DNA from: Dermatemys mawii
Lineage: Eukaryota; Chordata; Testudines; Dermatemydidae
Reading direction: 5' to 3'
DNA: 64,000 nucleotides
Assembly: GCA_007922305.1 (NCBI GenBank)
Contig: ML677334.1
Span: 55,788,720 to 55,852,719, forward strand
Shown: positions 46,143-57,732 of the stretch, piece by piece
How positions within the stretch are numbered: position 1 is the first letter of the stretch
Layout of the letters: the number at the start of each line of letters is the position of its first letter
The notes under the pieces: model-generated
Seen by the model: only the letters and a program-made list of their open reading frames with translations
What the model was told of the DNA's origin: nothing
Database searches by the model: none
Position numbers and translations under genes: made by a program

Positions 46143-48039
46143 CTAAGAGTCTGGGGCAGATACAAACTGTTCCTGAAACAGTGTGATAATTTTGAAATAT
46201 GAATACTTCTGATTAACCGTTGTTCTGAAAAGGTTTCCCCACCAGGAAGGACAGGATTATCCAGACCCTGCTCTTTGAACTAATGAGCTGGCAGTCTGGC
46301 ACAAACAGTGGGTGGTCAGCAGTGGTGAAGGTCTTAACAATTTCTGCCAGTGAACTCCAGGCAGCAATTTTAAGGAGCTTATTGGCAGATGGGGTTAAAA
46401 CCATGAGGGTTCCACAATGAAAAAATTAACAGTTAAAACTTTAAAGAATCATTGTTCTTCAAACGATCTGTCTAATCACAGCCCTGTCTCTGAATGAAAG
46501 AAACCTCCATAAGCCAAAGCTATTCTAAAAGCAGTAACTAGAAAGTGTGTTCCCTTCAGTTTAGAATCCTACAAGGGCACAGTGAGTGCCATGTTTCATC
46601 AGTCTAAATAATTAACTGCAGAAGGATATGTAATATTCATCGCTGAAAATCATTAAGCAAAATAGGCTGGAAAAAAATCTTAAACATGAAGTGATATTAA
46701 TCAGTTAGCCACAGATTCAGCTCAGCGCTTCTCTTTTGTTTAATTAATTTTTTTTTAAAAAAACTATTCACTGGCAGATGTTGCTCTACAAACCCACACA
46801 AGAGATTCCCACGTGTGAGGCATTGAGCCCAAGTTTCCGCAGTATTAGTTAACGTTATGAAGCGTTGTTAATGACAGTGGACAAAGTTAAAACCAAGTGT
46901 TCTTTGTGTTCAGTAAATGGGGGATGAAAATGGGTCAAAAGAACAATGCCTTTCAAATTGCATTTGTTTTCTCAGGTCCATTGTACACTCCCAGCTGTTC
47001 CTATTTGTATAAAGAAAATGACAAAAACAACCCTGGATTTTTCTACATCTCCAAACATGCACAATGGGAAACCCCCACAGAGTTCAAGACTTCTAAAGCA
47101 AAATGGATGATTCCAAAACCCAGAAGCTTCATTAAGATTTCTGAGCTGGCAGGGCTGAACTTAGCATGTGTAAAGGCTGAAGTCAGCATGGCAAGCAGAG
47201 AATTTTAGAGTTATGCTGTCCATCTTTCTGATTAGGTGATTTCCAGGCAAGCTCTATACATCTGAATTGTTCAGCTCATGGCCCGAAGAACAATCATGTA
47301 CAAATTGGCTGTGTCAGATCTCACTAAAGTTTCTTATTGTCCTCTGCCTCTGTGACATCTCTTCTTGTTCTTTTTTCTCTCTCTCTCTCTTTTTTTTTTT
47401 TTTGGCCTGGAAAATTAAAATGGGTTGAGCTTCAAACCAGAATCTTTGTCATGCAACTCCATATTTTCTGACAGGTGGGAAGATATTTTAGCAGATAACA
47501 GTTAAAAATGCATGGATGAAATGCATTGTACTTGAATAGCTGGGGATGTAAATACTTGAATATCTGCTCCCTTAGTATTCTGTTTCATACCATCCAAAGG
47601 ACAAATATTTAGAATTTGACCTTTAAAAAGCATTTTTTGTAATGTTAGGGGTCACATAGGATCAATGGAGTAAATCCAGTAATTTGACTCATCATGTTCA
47701 GATCCAGTTCTGCAAGGCTTTGCTTGCGCAAATAATCCTTACACACACGAGAGTCCCCTTGATGCCAGTCGGATAGCTTGGTGAAGGCGGCTTTGCAGAC
47801 CTGCACTCCCAGATGCATCCCACTTATGCATGACTTGATGGAACAAAAACATTATATAATCAGACTTTCAGAGACTGCTCTTCTTGATTAGAGATATCTA
47901 TTTCTGAACTGAATTTCTGGAAGATACTTCACAAATAAAGGGCCAGTTTCTGGTCCTCGCTAAGGCCCCTTTGTGCTGCTTCGGGGTCTAAAAGCTGCAT
48001 TAAATGGGTAACTGGGAATTTCTCTCGCACAGGCAAGGT
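46143..48039. other. Unassigned sequence with pyrimidine tract
   Basis: A CT/T tract lies at 47,374-47,403. A 103-codon frame at 46,897-47,208 has no domain. Nothing else seen. Confidence 0.45.
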
Positions 48040-48610
48040 GCAAAATGTGTGTTTTTTTTCCAATCCGCCATTTCATGAGACTCAGTGGGTAGGGCCCTGT
48101 CTCTTTTTTCTGCAAACGCAAAATAATATTAAATAAAATAAAAAGCAACCTATAAAATGAAGTAAAATGAGCCTCAAGCGGCTCCTACAGCAGCTCCTGT
48201 CCCACAGGCTGGGCTCAGTTTCCTGCTCCAGCTGGAAACTTTTGCTTTCAATTCACTTTGCTTGTTGGGGCTCAGCATTGCTGAGGTTTGGTCTGTCTGC
48301 CTCTCCGTCATGACAGAGCCAACTGTGAGTGTGCGTGATCATGACCTGCACCCCTCGGTCATGACGGAAGACAGTCAGGCCAAAGCTGAGTGACACTGCA
48401 ACCCCATGTGCCAAGTCGCAATGTCTGGAGCGGGGAGCCGGCCCTGGTCCTGCAGGACCAGAACAGCTTTTGCAGAGTGAGTGCAGGGTGGGCTCACTTG
48501 ACAGACCACGCCCCACATCCAAGGGCTCCCCCCTGATTCCAGGCCTACCATGACAGAACAAAATAAAAAAATATAAAATGAAAAATTATATATATATATA
48601 AAAAAAAGAA
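48040..48610. repeat. GC-richer repeat of unknown class
   Basis: Composition differs from its surroundings, and it contains repeated 'ccgtcatgac'/'gtcatgacgg' words and a TA microsatellite (48,590-48,600). At 48,235-48,266 it carries 32 bp identical to LTR family A. Termini were not found. Confidence 0.35.
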
Positions 48611-49057
48611 TTTCATGTGGGGTTCTGTCAAGGGGCCCGACTCTCCACTGACTTATACCTTGGCTTGATCATTAACATCCATGAAAAATAGAGGTAAAAT
48701 TTACCAAATCAGAATTTTCCACTCACTCACACTGGTTGGTAGCATATTATACCCACTTTGCACAGGTGGAAATGACTGCATGAGGACAAACCAGGGGAGA
48801 ATGAGGGTCTGACAAGTCAGTCACTGTATTCCTATTTGTTGCATGAGGAACGTAGTCATACAAAACATTTATATAAGCTAATTCATATTTCTTTTAGGAA
48901 GTTAGCTGATATTCAGGAACAGGTACAAGATCTTGCACATTGACTTGTTGCAACACTTTCTCGAGGTGCCCAAGACTTTGAATCACCATTTTACCCCCAC
49001 TGCCTCAACAAGAGAAAGAGTTGCTGGTGCAAAACTGGGTGTCACTTCCTGACACCC

Positions 49058-49895
49058 TGTGACAATCTGTATCCCTATGTTCACCCCTTTTACAAGACTA
49101 TGATAATTTTTGCACGAAGTATGTCTTGTGAAGTATCATTTGAAAACTCAATTTGCTGATCATTGTTAAATATATGTGGCAACACTGAAAGTAAGGTTAT
49201 ACAATTGTAATGTATGACCTTACTGAGACATGCTCCAAGTTTAGAAAAGCAGCTACAGACCAGTCCTTCAGAGATAAAAGGCAAATGGATGCCTGACGGA
49301 CTGAGGGAGGGATCCTGACTGAAATGAATTCAGCCAGTAAGACTGCTGAAGCATGTGATGAGAGAAACTTTTGCTTTCAATTCACTTTGCTTGTTAAGTT
49401 AGGTATTAGTTGTGTTTACTTTATTTTCTTGTAACCAATTCTGACTTTTATGCCTCATTACTTGCAATCACTTAAAATTTATCTTTCTGTAGTTAATAAA
49501 CATGTTCTATTGTTTTATCTAAACCAGTGTGCTTGGACTGAAGTGTTTGGGAAACTCCATTTGGGATAACAGGATTTGTACATGTCATTTTCTATTAAGA
49601 AAAAGGGGCCATTTATATGAGCTTGTATTGTCCGGAGAGAGTTGGGCAGTACAAAATATATAGTTCTGGGGGAAAGTCTGGGACTAGGAATCTGCTGGTG
49701 TTGCTCTACAGTGTAATTCAAGACTGGCTGGCCATAGCACTCAGACAGCATAGCTGGGAGTGACTTACATGCTGCAAGCTGTGTGTGAAAAGGCCATGGG
49801 TGATTGCTCTGACAGCAAAGCAGTGTACAAGACTCTCCAGGTTGGAAAACTGAGGGGCCACAGCTGTTCAACAGTCCAGCTTTTACCCTAAGCAA
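49058..49895 (+). mobile_element. LTR family A, plus-strand copy
   Basis: It starts TGTGACAATCTG at 49,058; AATAAA is at 49,495-49,500 and the right border is approximate. It matches, in inverted orientation, the two fragments at 2176-2635 and 4011-4358 and provides the reference for reading that nest. The region before it, 48,611-49,057, is unassigned. A 126-codon frame on the minus strand has no retroviral domain. Confidence 0.6.
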
Positions 49896-50055
49896 TGCAG
49901 ATATATCGACCTAACTCCTGGTATGGACAGCACTCTGTTGACTGGAGGGCTTCTCCTGTCTACATGGCTACTTCTTATTGGGAAGGCTGAGTACCTACAC
50001 TGACAAGAGAGCTTTCTCATTAGCACAGGTAATGTCTTCACTGAGGGCTGCAGCT
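49896..50055. mobile_element. MITE fragment
   Basis: 'tatcgacctaactcc', 'gactggagggcttctcc' and 'tgtctacatggctac' follow the inner part of the 'tgtctacac' MITEs. The termini are lost. Confidence 0.4.
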
Positions 50056-50067
50056 ATGGTGGTTTAA

Positions 50068-50346
50068 GGCCATGTCTACACTACTAATGTCAGCAATACC
50101 TATGCCACTCAAGGGTGTCAAAAAACCACCCCGAATGACAAAAGCTTTGCCAGCAGAAGTGGCAGTGAGCACAACACTATGCTGGCAGGAGAGCTTCTCT
50201 CACTGACACAGCTACCTCCGCTTGTTGTGGGTGGTTTAATTAGGTCAATGAGAGAGCCCTCTCCTGGCAGCATAGAAGGCTACATGAGAAATCTGACAGC
50301 TGCATTGGTACCACTGTGCTTCTGTAAACTCTAGTGTTGACATAGC
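50068..50346. mobile_element. Harbinger-like MITE
   Basis: The left end GGCCATGTCTACACTA is preceded by TAA at 50,065-50,067 (tttaa). The right end inverted reads 'gctatgtcaacactaga'. No clean right-hand duplication. Internal 'ggcaggagagcttctc' and 'gagagccctctcctgg' are inverted echoes. Confidence 0.6.
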
Positions 50347-51239
50347 ATTTGCAGCCAGAACAGGTTTTCTCATTTTCTTGAATATAGTTGCAATTCCTGA
50401 TCATTTCCTAAAGTGCAGGATGCAGTACCTCTCTGCCAGTTATAGTCCAAATACACCGTTGAAGTGCCCCTGCAAACAAAGCTCTTTTCCCTCTCTCTTC
50501 CACCCCCGCTGTTCTCCTCTTCCTGTTAAATCTGCATTTAGCTCAGCCTGGTGACTATAAATGAGACAATACTCAATTTATATTTCAACAGATAGATGGC
50601 CAAACGTCTCCTGATCTGGCAGGAAACCAGTTTCTCGCCTCTGCTGGGAAGCAACAGCTTGATACAAACTATAAGAACATGTCTTCAGTATATAGACATA
50701 GCTTTTAAAATAGCATCAGTACATACATTTCATAGTATTAATGACCAGCATGGTCTGGGCTTTCATTTAAGATCTTACATGACACTTTTTATGGCTAGAT
50801 ACTATGAAAGCAGTGTATTAAGTATAGTGAGTTTGTCAGGCCTGTTTAGACTTGCTGACACAGAGTAACAAGCCCTTTGCCACTGGCACCAGTAGGCCTC
50901 TGGTTCACATTAGACAAACAGGAACCATACATGAATGTTCAATACTACACACTTCCATGAAGGGATTTACAAACAAATTTAAATGTTTTCTCTGTACAAA
51001 GTTATTAAATCTTTTTCTTAAAAAAAATTACATAGAAAATTCAATTGTCCTATGGAGAGTTACTGTGTCAAATTGAGAGACTAAATTTAAACTTCTAAGA
51101 ATAAAAAAGGAATTTTAGTTCTTCTTTCAATAAAAAATGTTTTGGAGAATTTAATTTAAAAAAGTGAATTATATCTGGAAATTTTTAAGAACACTTTAAT
51201 AGATGCCCAAAACTCTACATTAATGGAAGAAGGCAGTGT
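50347..51239. other. Unassigned, possibly LTR-derived
   Basis: The part 50,690-50,960 ('ctttcatttaagatcttaca' and onward) resembles an endogenous retroviral repeat of turtles from memory only. No termini or genes. Confidence 0.3.
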
Positions 51240-53096
51240 TGGTTTAAAAATTACCTGTCTTAGAGGGCAAGTGAAGGCAACTATAAAAATAAAGTAAAAT
51301 AATTAATTTATAACAAATGGAAGAAAAGGGAAGTGAATTGTAATGAATATAAATCAAAAGTTAAGATTTTGATATAGGAAGCCAAAAGTCACAAGGAGAA
51401 ATCTGTGGCTTGCAGAGTTAAGGACAATACATTGGCATTTATATATAGTAAGAACAAAAATAATCCTAACTATGGTATTGGTCCATTACTAGATGCAACT
51501 GGCAAAATCAATAACAATGCAGAAAAGGCAGAAGTGTTCAATAAATATTTCTGTTCTGTATTTAGGAAAAAGCCAGATGATGACGATGACACTCTATCCT
51601 TTTCAATAGTAACTCATGAGAATAGTAAACAGCATCTATTGAAATCAGACTTTTTAGAATCTGCAGGTCCAGATAATTGACACCCAAGAGCTGTAAAAGT
51701 GCTTGCTGAGGAGTTTACTGGACCATTAATGTTGATTTCCAATAAGTCTTAGAATACTGGGTAAGTTCCAGAAGATTGGAAGAAAGCTAATATTGGGCCA
51801 GGATTTAAAAAGAGTAAACAGTCTGACACCGATCCTGGGCAAGATAATGAAACAGATTCAGGACTCCATTAATAAAGAATTAAAGAAGAGTAGTACAATT
51901 AATGCCAATCAACATGGGTTTAAGGAAAACAGATCCTGTCAAAGTAAACTGCTGTTTTTAATGAGATTACAAGTTTGGTTGACAAAGGTAAGAGTGTTGA
52001 TATATTATAATTAGACTTCTGTTAGGTATTTGACCTGATACTACACCACATGTTGATTAAAAAACTTGAACAAATAAAAATTGACAAAGCACATGTTAAA
52101 TGAAATAAAAATTGGCTAACAGGTTTCAAAATGTAATTGTAAATGGGTAATCCTTGTCAAGCACATATGCTTCTAATGGTGTCATGCAGGGATTCATTCT
52201 TGGCCCTATGTATTTTTATCAATGACCTGGACAAAACAAAATCATCATCAATAAAGTTTGCAGATGACAAATAATCAGAGGAGTGGTAAACACTGAAGAT
52301 GACAGGTCACTGGTACACAGCAATCTGAATCACTTGGTAAGCTGAACACAAGCAAACAATATGCATTTTAATATGGCCTAGGAAAAAAGAATGCAGGCCA
52401 TACTTACAAGACGGAGGATTCTCTATCCAGGGAAGCACTGACTTTGAATAGATTTGGGAGCCGTGGTGGATGACAGCTCAACACGAGTTCCCAGTGTGTT
52501 GCTCTGGTCAAAAGGGTTAATGTACTCCTTGCATGCATAAATAGGGGACTCTTGTGTAGGAGTAGAAAGATTATGGTATTTTTCCTCTGCATTTGCCACT
52601 GGCATGAACACTGCTGGAAAACTGTGTCCAGTTCTGGGGTCCACCATTCAAGCAGGAAGTTAATAAACTGGAGAATGATCAGAGAAAAGCTATGAGAATG
52701 GTTAAAAGAACAGGAAACAAGCCTTATATGGATAGACTCAAGGAGCTAGCAAAGATAAGGTCAGGAAATGACTTGATTCTGTAAGTACGTACGTATGTAC
52801 GTATGTGGGGAACAAGTATTCGACAATGGGGTCTTTAATCTAGCAGAGACAGGTAGAACACACTCCAAGAGCTGGAAGCTGAAGCTAGACAAATTAAGAT
52901 AGGAAATAATGGATACATTTTTAACAATGAGGGTAATTAACCATTAACAATTTACCAAGGATCACAGTGCATTCTCAATTTTTAAATCAAGATGAGATGT
53001 ATTTTAAAAAACAAATACTCTCTGTGTGTATACAAGAAGTCAAACTAGATGATCACAATGGTCCCTTCTGGTCCTGAAATCTATGAATCTATGAGC
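51240..53096 (+). mobile_element. CR1 LINE, 5'-truncated, with 3' end
   Basis: It runs from the linker between endonuclease and reverse transcriptase to a typical 3' end: 'gatgatcacaatggtccctt', then 'gaaatctatgaatctatg', a short octamer-like repeat tail. Frameshifts and stops are frequent, so it is dead. A short GTAC/GTAT tract (52,781-52,805) expanded within it. Confidence 0.8.
51405..52268 (+). pseudogene. CR1 reverse transcriptase remnant
   Basis: These are separate open pieces of the same enzyme. The first, 51,405-51,680, covers the linker (AEVFNKYFCSVF) and ends at SAGPDN, the usual SPGPDG block, where a stop follows. The second, 51,793-52,014, holds the KIMKQI and N-Q-HGF-x-x-x-RSC finger region. 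The catalytic box is at 52,257-52,268 and reads F-A-D-D, so both aspartates are kept, but a stop follows two codons later. Three frames are needed to span it. The enzyme would prime reverse transcription on nicked DNA; this copy cannot. Confidence 0.8.
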
Positions 53097-56000
53097 TATC
53101 TTCCATTGAACCATGCTGACTAGCATTAGTATTATATTTAGCCTCTCATTCTTCGAGAATAGAGTTCCAGATTAACAGTTCCATTTTTCACATGGGGTTG
53201 ACTCAGTCCATAGTTTCCTAGGTCATCCCTTTTACCCTTTTAAAATATTGGCACTATATTGGCAGTCCTCCAAACCTCTGGAATTTCTGCAGTTTTCCAA
53301 GATTTTTTTTTAAAAAAAATAATTCAGAGAGCTACTCAGCTAGTTCCTTTAAGTCTCATTTGTCTAACCCACCTGTTATTCCTTGACATAGCCTCAATTG
53401 TGAGTTCTCTGGGCAGACTGTGTCTGTACTGTGAGCAGCACAATGATCACTGACTGGTGCCTCTGTGCGATATTGTAGTGCAAATAAGACAGTTTGTGAT
53501 CCCTGAGTGTGTTACGTTTACCAGGCCGGTGGTCAACTGAAATACAAGACAAGTTTTACAGTCAGAATATGATTTTTTTAACATAATAAAACACACTATG
53601 TTGTGGTATAAAATGTAAATAAAAACACTTTTTCAGTCTTTTTCTCTGAAGAGAGGGGTGGTATTTTGCAGAAAGAGCATGAACTGCCAGAAACGTATGC
53701 ATTAAACCCAAATGTGCTAAAAACTAGAAACAAATATTATAACACACAGGGCTCTTTTCTACCAGGGAAAAATAATGACTTCATGTCTCAGCCATAGCAC
53801 TTGTTAATATACTTAACAGCAACAATGGAATTATTAACAAATAAACAAACTTATTTGCATTCAAGGTCCATATTTCTAGTAAGAGAAATCCATATACTAA
53901 GACAAAGTAAGAATTTAAATGATTTTACATTGAATTATAAAATGCAATGAATTATTTATAATAAATTATCTGCATTAGCACAGATGGTACACAACATTGG
54001 TGCTCTACACTACCTTGCATAATGGCAATGCTTGATAAATGGCATGCATCTCTGTTACACAGTATCATCTTGTATGCCAGTACAGTGTGTCACTGAAGAA
54101 GTTCCAGTGTCAGCACATAAAGCTTATCAACTACATGCCAAATGCAGAAGAGAAATCTAGCCTGATTGAAAATAAAATAACAGATGTAATAAAAAAAATA
54201 CATTAACTCTCTTCTTAATACTATCTAGAAGTTGTTTAGTCTACTGAATGAAATAAAGTGGTGGTTCCCAGTACAGAGTATTTTAATGGGGAAAAAAAAT
54301 ACTGAAAGTTTTTTATCCCCCCCGCATCCCTTGCCCTTACTAAAGAAATAAAGAAGTCCAAACCCTCTAAAGCTGCCAAAGTATTTAATGCTCTAAATAT
54401 ACAAAAGTAAATAGTAATTTTGGTTGCCTCCATTTTTGAACACATATCCGGAGGCATCTTTTAAAGAGGATAGATTTTCAAAAGCCATGAGCAAACCCCA
54501 TATGAAACCTGCCCCCATACCTTGAAGTCTGATGGGTGGTAATCTAGACAAGCCACGGTATTGATACATGAAAGACAGTTGCACCAGCCATGGACACTTA
54601 CTTGGCTATCGGTGTTACCAGCCCTACCCAAAATTAGGTTGTAATTCATCTCAGTGCTAGACACTGTGGTACATTTTAAAATGATATAGTTTGTGGATGG
54701 AATTGGTCCAAATAAAGTCATGATTATTCTTATTCAATTACTTCATAAGAGCTGCCTTGGTTAATTTGATTTAAAGCAATAGAACAGGGATCAAATCCTG
54801 ATTCCACTGAAGTCTGGCAAAACTTCCACTGATTTCAAAAGGGTCAGGATTTGTACCCAAGAATGTATTTTTCTTTTATGCTAATTTAAATATTTGAAAA
54901 TCTTCTAGGACAGCTAGAAAAAATATCAAGCTTCCTCTGAGTGGTATTTTTCTTAGCGGTTATTAAATCTTTACTTCTGTTTTTTTCCTGCATTTTAAAG
55001 CTGGACTAAAGGATACCTTGGTTAAACACTATCAACTTTCACAGGAGAGGGTTTACTTTGTGTACTTCAGGTACATCTGCCCTTCCACCTCTGGCAGATC
55101 ATCTTACTGACAGTGACATCTGATGGCTTTCAACAAAGTGAGGTCTTTTCAAGCTTTTTTACTTAAAACTTTAAAGTGACCTCAAAAGCAAAGAAATTAG
55201 ATTCTGAATTCACTTTCTGATTTTTAGAGATAGTGAATGGAGAAATCAGATAATGGTTCAGGAGACACTACTTCCCACTTAAAAGTACTGTTACTAGATA
55301 GGGGCAGCTATGACATGAATAAATATAAGATTGCAGTTAAAGAGGCACTTTTATGCCATTTAAGACCAACATTTGATCTACTTTTAAAAGTGCAAAATGT
55401 CTGTTTTAGAATGTAAGCTTTTTGAGGTATGGACCCTTTATCTTAGTATCATGTACAGCACTGAGCACATTGTCGCCATCTGACAGATAAAAGCAGAGAT
55501 AATCTTGTGAGGAACTCTCCCTAAAGTCTAATGATCGGTTATTAATAATTGTTTATTAATGAACCTACAATACATTTGCGTTGCTTTCATAGAAATAGCC
55601 AGTCAGCCAGACTATTAAACACAAATCAAAGAGACGCTATCAAGATTATAAACACATTTTAAAAATATATTTCTTATATTTATCACTAAAAATGCCTCAA
55701 GTAAAAAAATGCTATTTGTATTCAACGTTTAAGAAAAAGAAGAAGAAAGACAAGCTACAACGAAATATACAAAATCAGATTCTTCATAGGATAAATGACA
55801 TTTGACCTTTGGTTTTATTCACATATCCAATAGAATTACTGTATTATTCCTTGCTTTTATCATTTTTTCAGGCCTTCCCAAGAGACCATTTAAGGCCAAA
55901 TCTAGACTTCTTTTTACATGGCAGTAAAGGAAACAATAGTCCTTTACTGCTGTACATAATGGCGTTGTATTCTGCCAACTATTCATGAGAATGGGTAATT

Positions 56001-56421
56001 CATGTGAAGAAAAAGGGGCTTCAAGCCCAAGTCTGCAGTTGGGAGCCATGGAACTATTTGGCTGGAGCTCCCTGGCTCATGCACCCCAATCAGCACTATG
56101 GTCCATCTTGATCCTCTTTTCCTCCTTCTTGCTCTCATTGTGTGAAGCCACAAAGCAGAGCTTGTGTGTGGATGGACAGAAAGAGATCTCAAGGACTTTT
56201 GCTTTCTCTAGTTGGCTACGTTACTATCCTTTGTTAGTTCTTAAAACTCAATACAATTTTAAACCAGAATTAAATTAAAAAGGCTACCTTTAGTGAGGAC
56301 TGGAGGGAAGAGGGAGTTTGCCTTCCCTTTGCTAAATGAATATCCAAGAAATAGTCCAGGCCCAGGTATTTGGTTTTTACCTGGACAGTCCTGTTTGTGG
56401 CTTCTGTGTCCGGATGCCATT
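53097..56421. other. Unassigned sequence
   Basis: About 3.3 kb with little repeat. At 54,785-54,862 an imperfect palindrome ('gatcaaatcctgattccac' with 'gggtcaggatttgtaccc') marks a common amniote repeat. An old LINE tail lies at 55,395-55,480. No gene seen. Confidence 0.4.
55395..55480 (+). repeat. Old LINE 3'-end relic (L2/L3/CR1 type)
   Basis: 'agaatgtaagctttttgagg' and 'catgtacagcactgagcaca' follow the order of the relics at 32.8 and 41.9 kb. Confidence 0.5.
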
Positions 56422-56423
56422 TA

Positions 56424-56838
56424 GGGTTGCCAGATGCCTGGTTGTTTTTGATTTTTTAACCAGAAAGTTTTGTCAAAAAGGAGACTTGACAGTGTCTGGT
56501 CAGATGTTCTAACCAGACACCAAACGTCTGGTTACCGCGGGGCTGGGGAGGCGCTGGGTCATTAATTTGCACCAGCTCCTGCAGGCAGGCTCCTTGTTAG
56601 GCTGCAGCAGCTCCCATCCCAGCCCCAGAGCAGAAGGAGCCCAGTTGGGGGCGGGAAGTGGAAAAAGGTAGAGACAATCCAGGGAGCAGTGGGGAAGAGA
56701 AGTGAGTGAGGGGGCAGGCACTTGGGGGAAAGAGGCAGGGCAGGGTCAGGGCCTTGAGGAAGACAGGGGGCAGGGATTTGGGGGGACAAGGTGGAGCATC
56801 GAGGGTCCAATTACCAGCAATTAGAAAGGCAGCAACCC
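56424..56838. mobile_element. MITE, GGGTTGCC ends, TA duplication
   Basis: It starts GGGTTGCC and ends GCAGCAACCC, with TA at 56,422-56,423 and 56,839-56,840. A GC-rich core follows an AT-rich arm, and 'ccagacac' and 'gtctggt' words pair internally. The GC-rich core makes overlapping proline-rich chance frames on the minus strand. Confidence 0.65.
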
Positions 56839-57550
56839 TACCTTTTGTATTATATACATGAATCACTTTTAAAACACCTTTCCCTGATAGTATAGACATA
56901 CAGAATGGTAAAGTCTATGTACATATAATGGAAAACTAGTGTAATGGACCCTATGTGGATGGAAGATTGGTGCCATTCCGTTTTCCCTCACCACACCTTC
57001 CACATGCCTTCTTCTCTGCCCCGCCCAACAGCATCCCTCCTCCAAAAACAGGGGTTGGTGGAGGCATGGACCCAACAGTGGCACTGAATTCTCTATGCCA
57101 AGGAAATTCTGCGCTAGAAATTTGTGGATACTACAGCCTCTTTATAGCCTGAGCGCTGCTGTAACGCGCAAAGAAATCTGACCCAACAGGGCATTATCAA
57201 AATATGTTATACACATTGCAGACAAAATGAAGACTACCTTCAAAGTTAGCAGAATTATCAACCTCTACAATGCAAAGGAAATCAGGTTAATTTCATAGCT
57301 CTTTCTATTATGTCCCTAATCACATTAAGGAGGTGAAACAATCAGCTTTATTGTAGGTGGATTAAAAGGAAATTGATATAGAATGTGGTTGCCTTCTCCA
57401 CATATGGACATATGATTGAGAGATTGCAGAGGAGAGCAATTATTTATGATAAGACTAAAATGTTTGCGATTTAGAATTTAACAGGTGTCATTGCTACTTT
57501 AACAAAAAACTTTTGAGATTCATATCAGTCCTGTGATTCTAAAAATATAT

Positions 57551-57730
57551 AGAGATATACGTATCTCATAGAACTGGAAAAATCATTGAGTCCAGTCCTC
57601 TGCCTATACTAGGCAGGACTGTCCTGACAGATTTTTTGCCCCAGATCCCTAAATGGCCTGTTCAAGGATTGAACTCACAGCCCTGGGTTTAACAGGCCAA
57701 TACTCAAACCACTGAGCTATCCTTCCCCTT
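57551..57730 (-). mobile_element. tRNA-derived SINE, turtle type
   Basis: On the minus strand an A box (TAGCTCAGTGGTTTGAG, 57,703-57,719) and a B box (GTGAGTTCAATCC, 57,666-57,678) are spaced as in a tRNA. A tRNA-unrelated body follows, ending in a 'gttctatgaga' tail, as in SINEs mobilised by CR1-like LINEs. It would be transcribed by RNA polymerase III. Tortoise polymerase III SINEs (Cry family) have this build; the family name is inference. Confidence 0.75.
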
Positions 57731-57732
57731 CA

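Noticed and set aside
46897..47208. 103-codon plus-strand frame
   Set aside because: No domain, signal peptide or conserved motif.
49515..49895. 126-codon minus-strand frame, considered as a retroviral protein
   Set aside because: It is antisense to LTR A. The copy at 2.2 kb is open for only 75 codons in the matching direction, and no protein family is apparent.
52781..52805. GTAC/GTAT tract as a regulatory palindrome
   Set aside because: It is a short simple-sequence expansion inside a dead CR1.
56509..56899. Several proline/leucine-rich minus-strand frames
   Set aside because: They come from the GC-rich core of a TA-flanked MITE.
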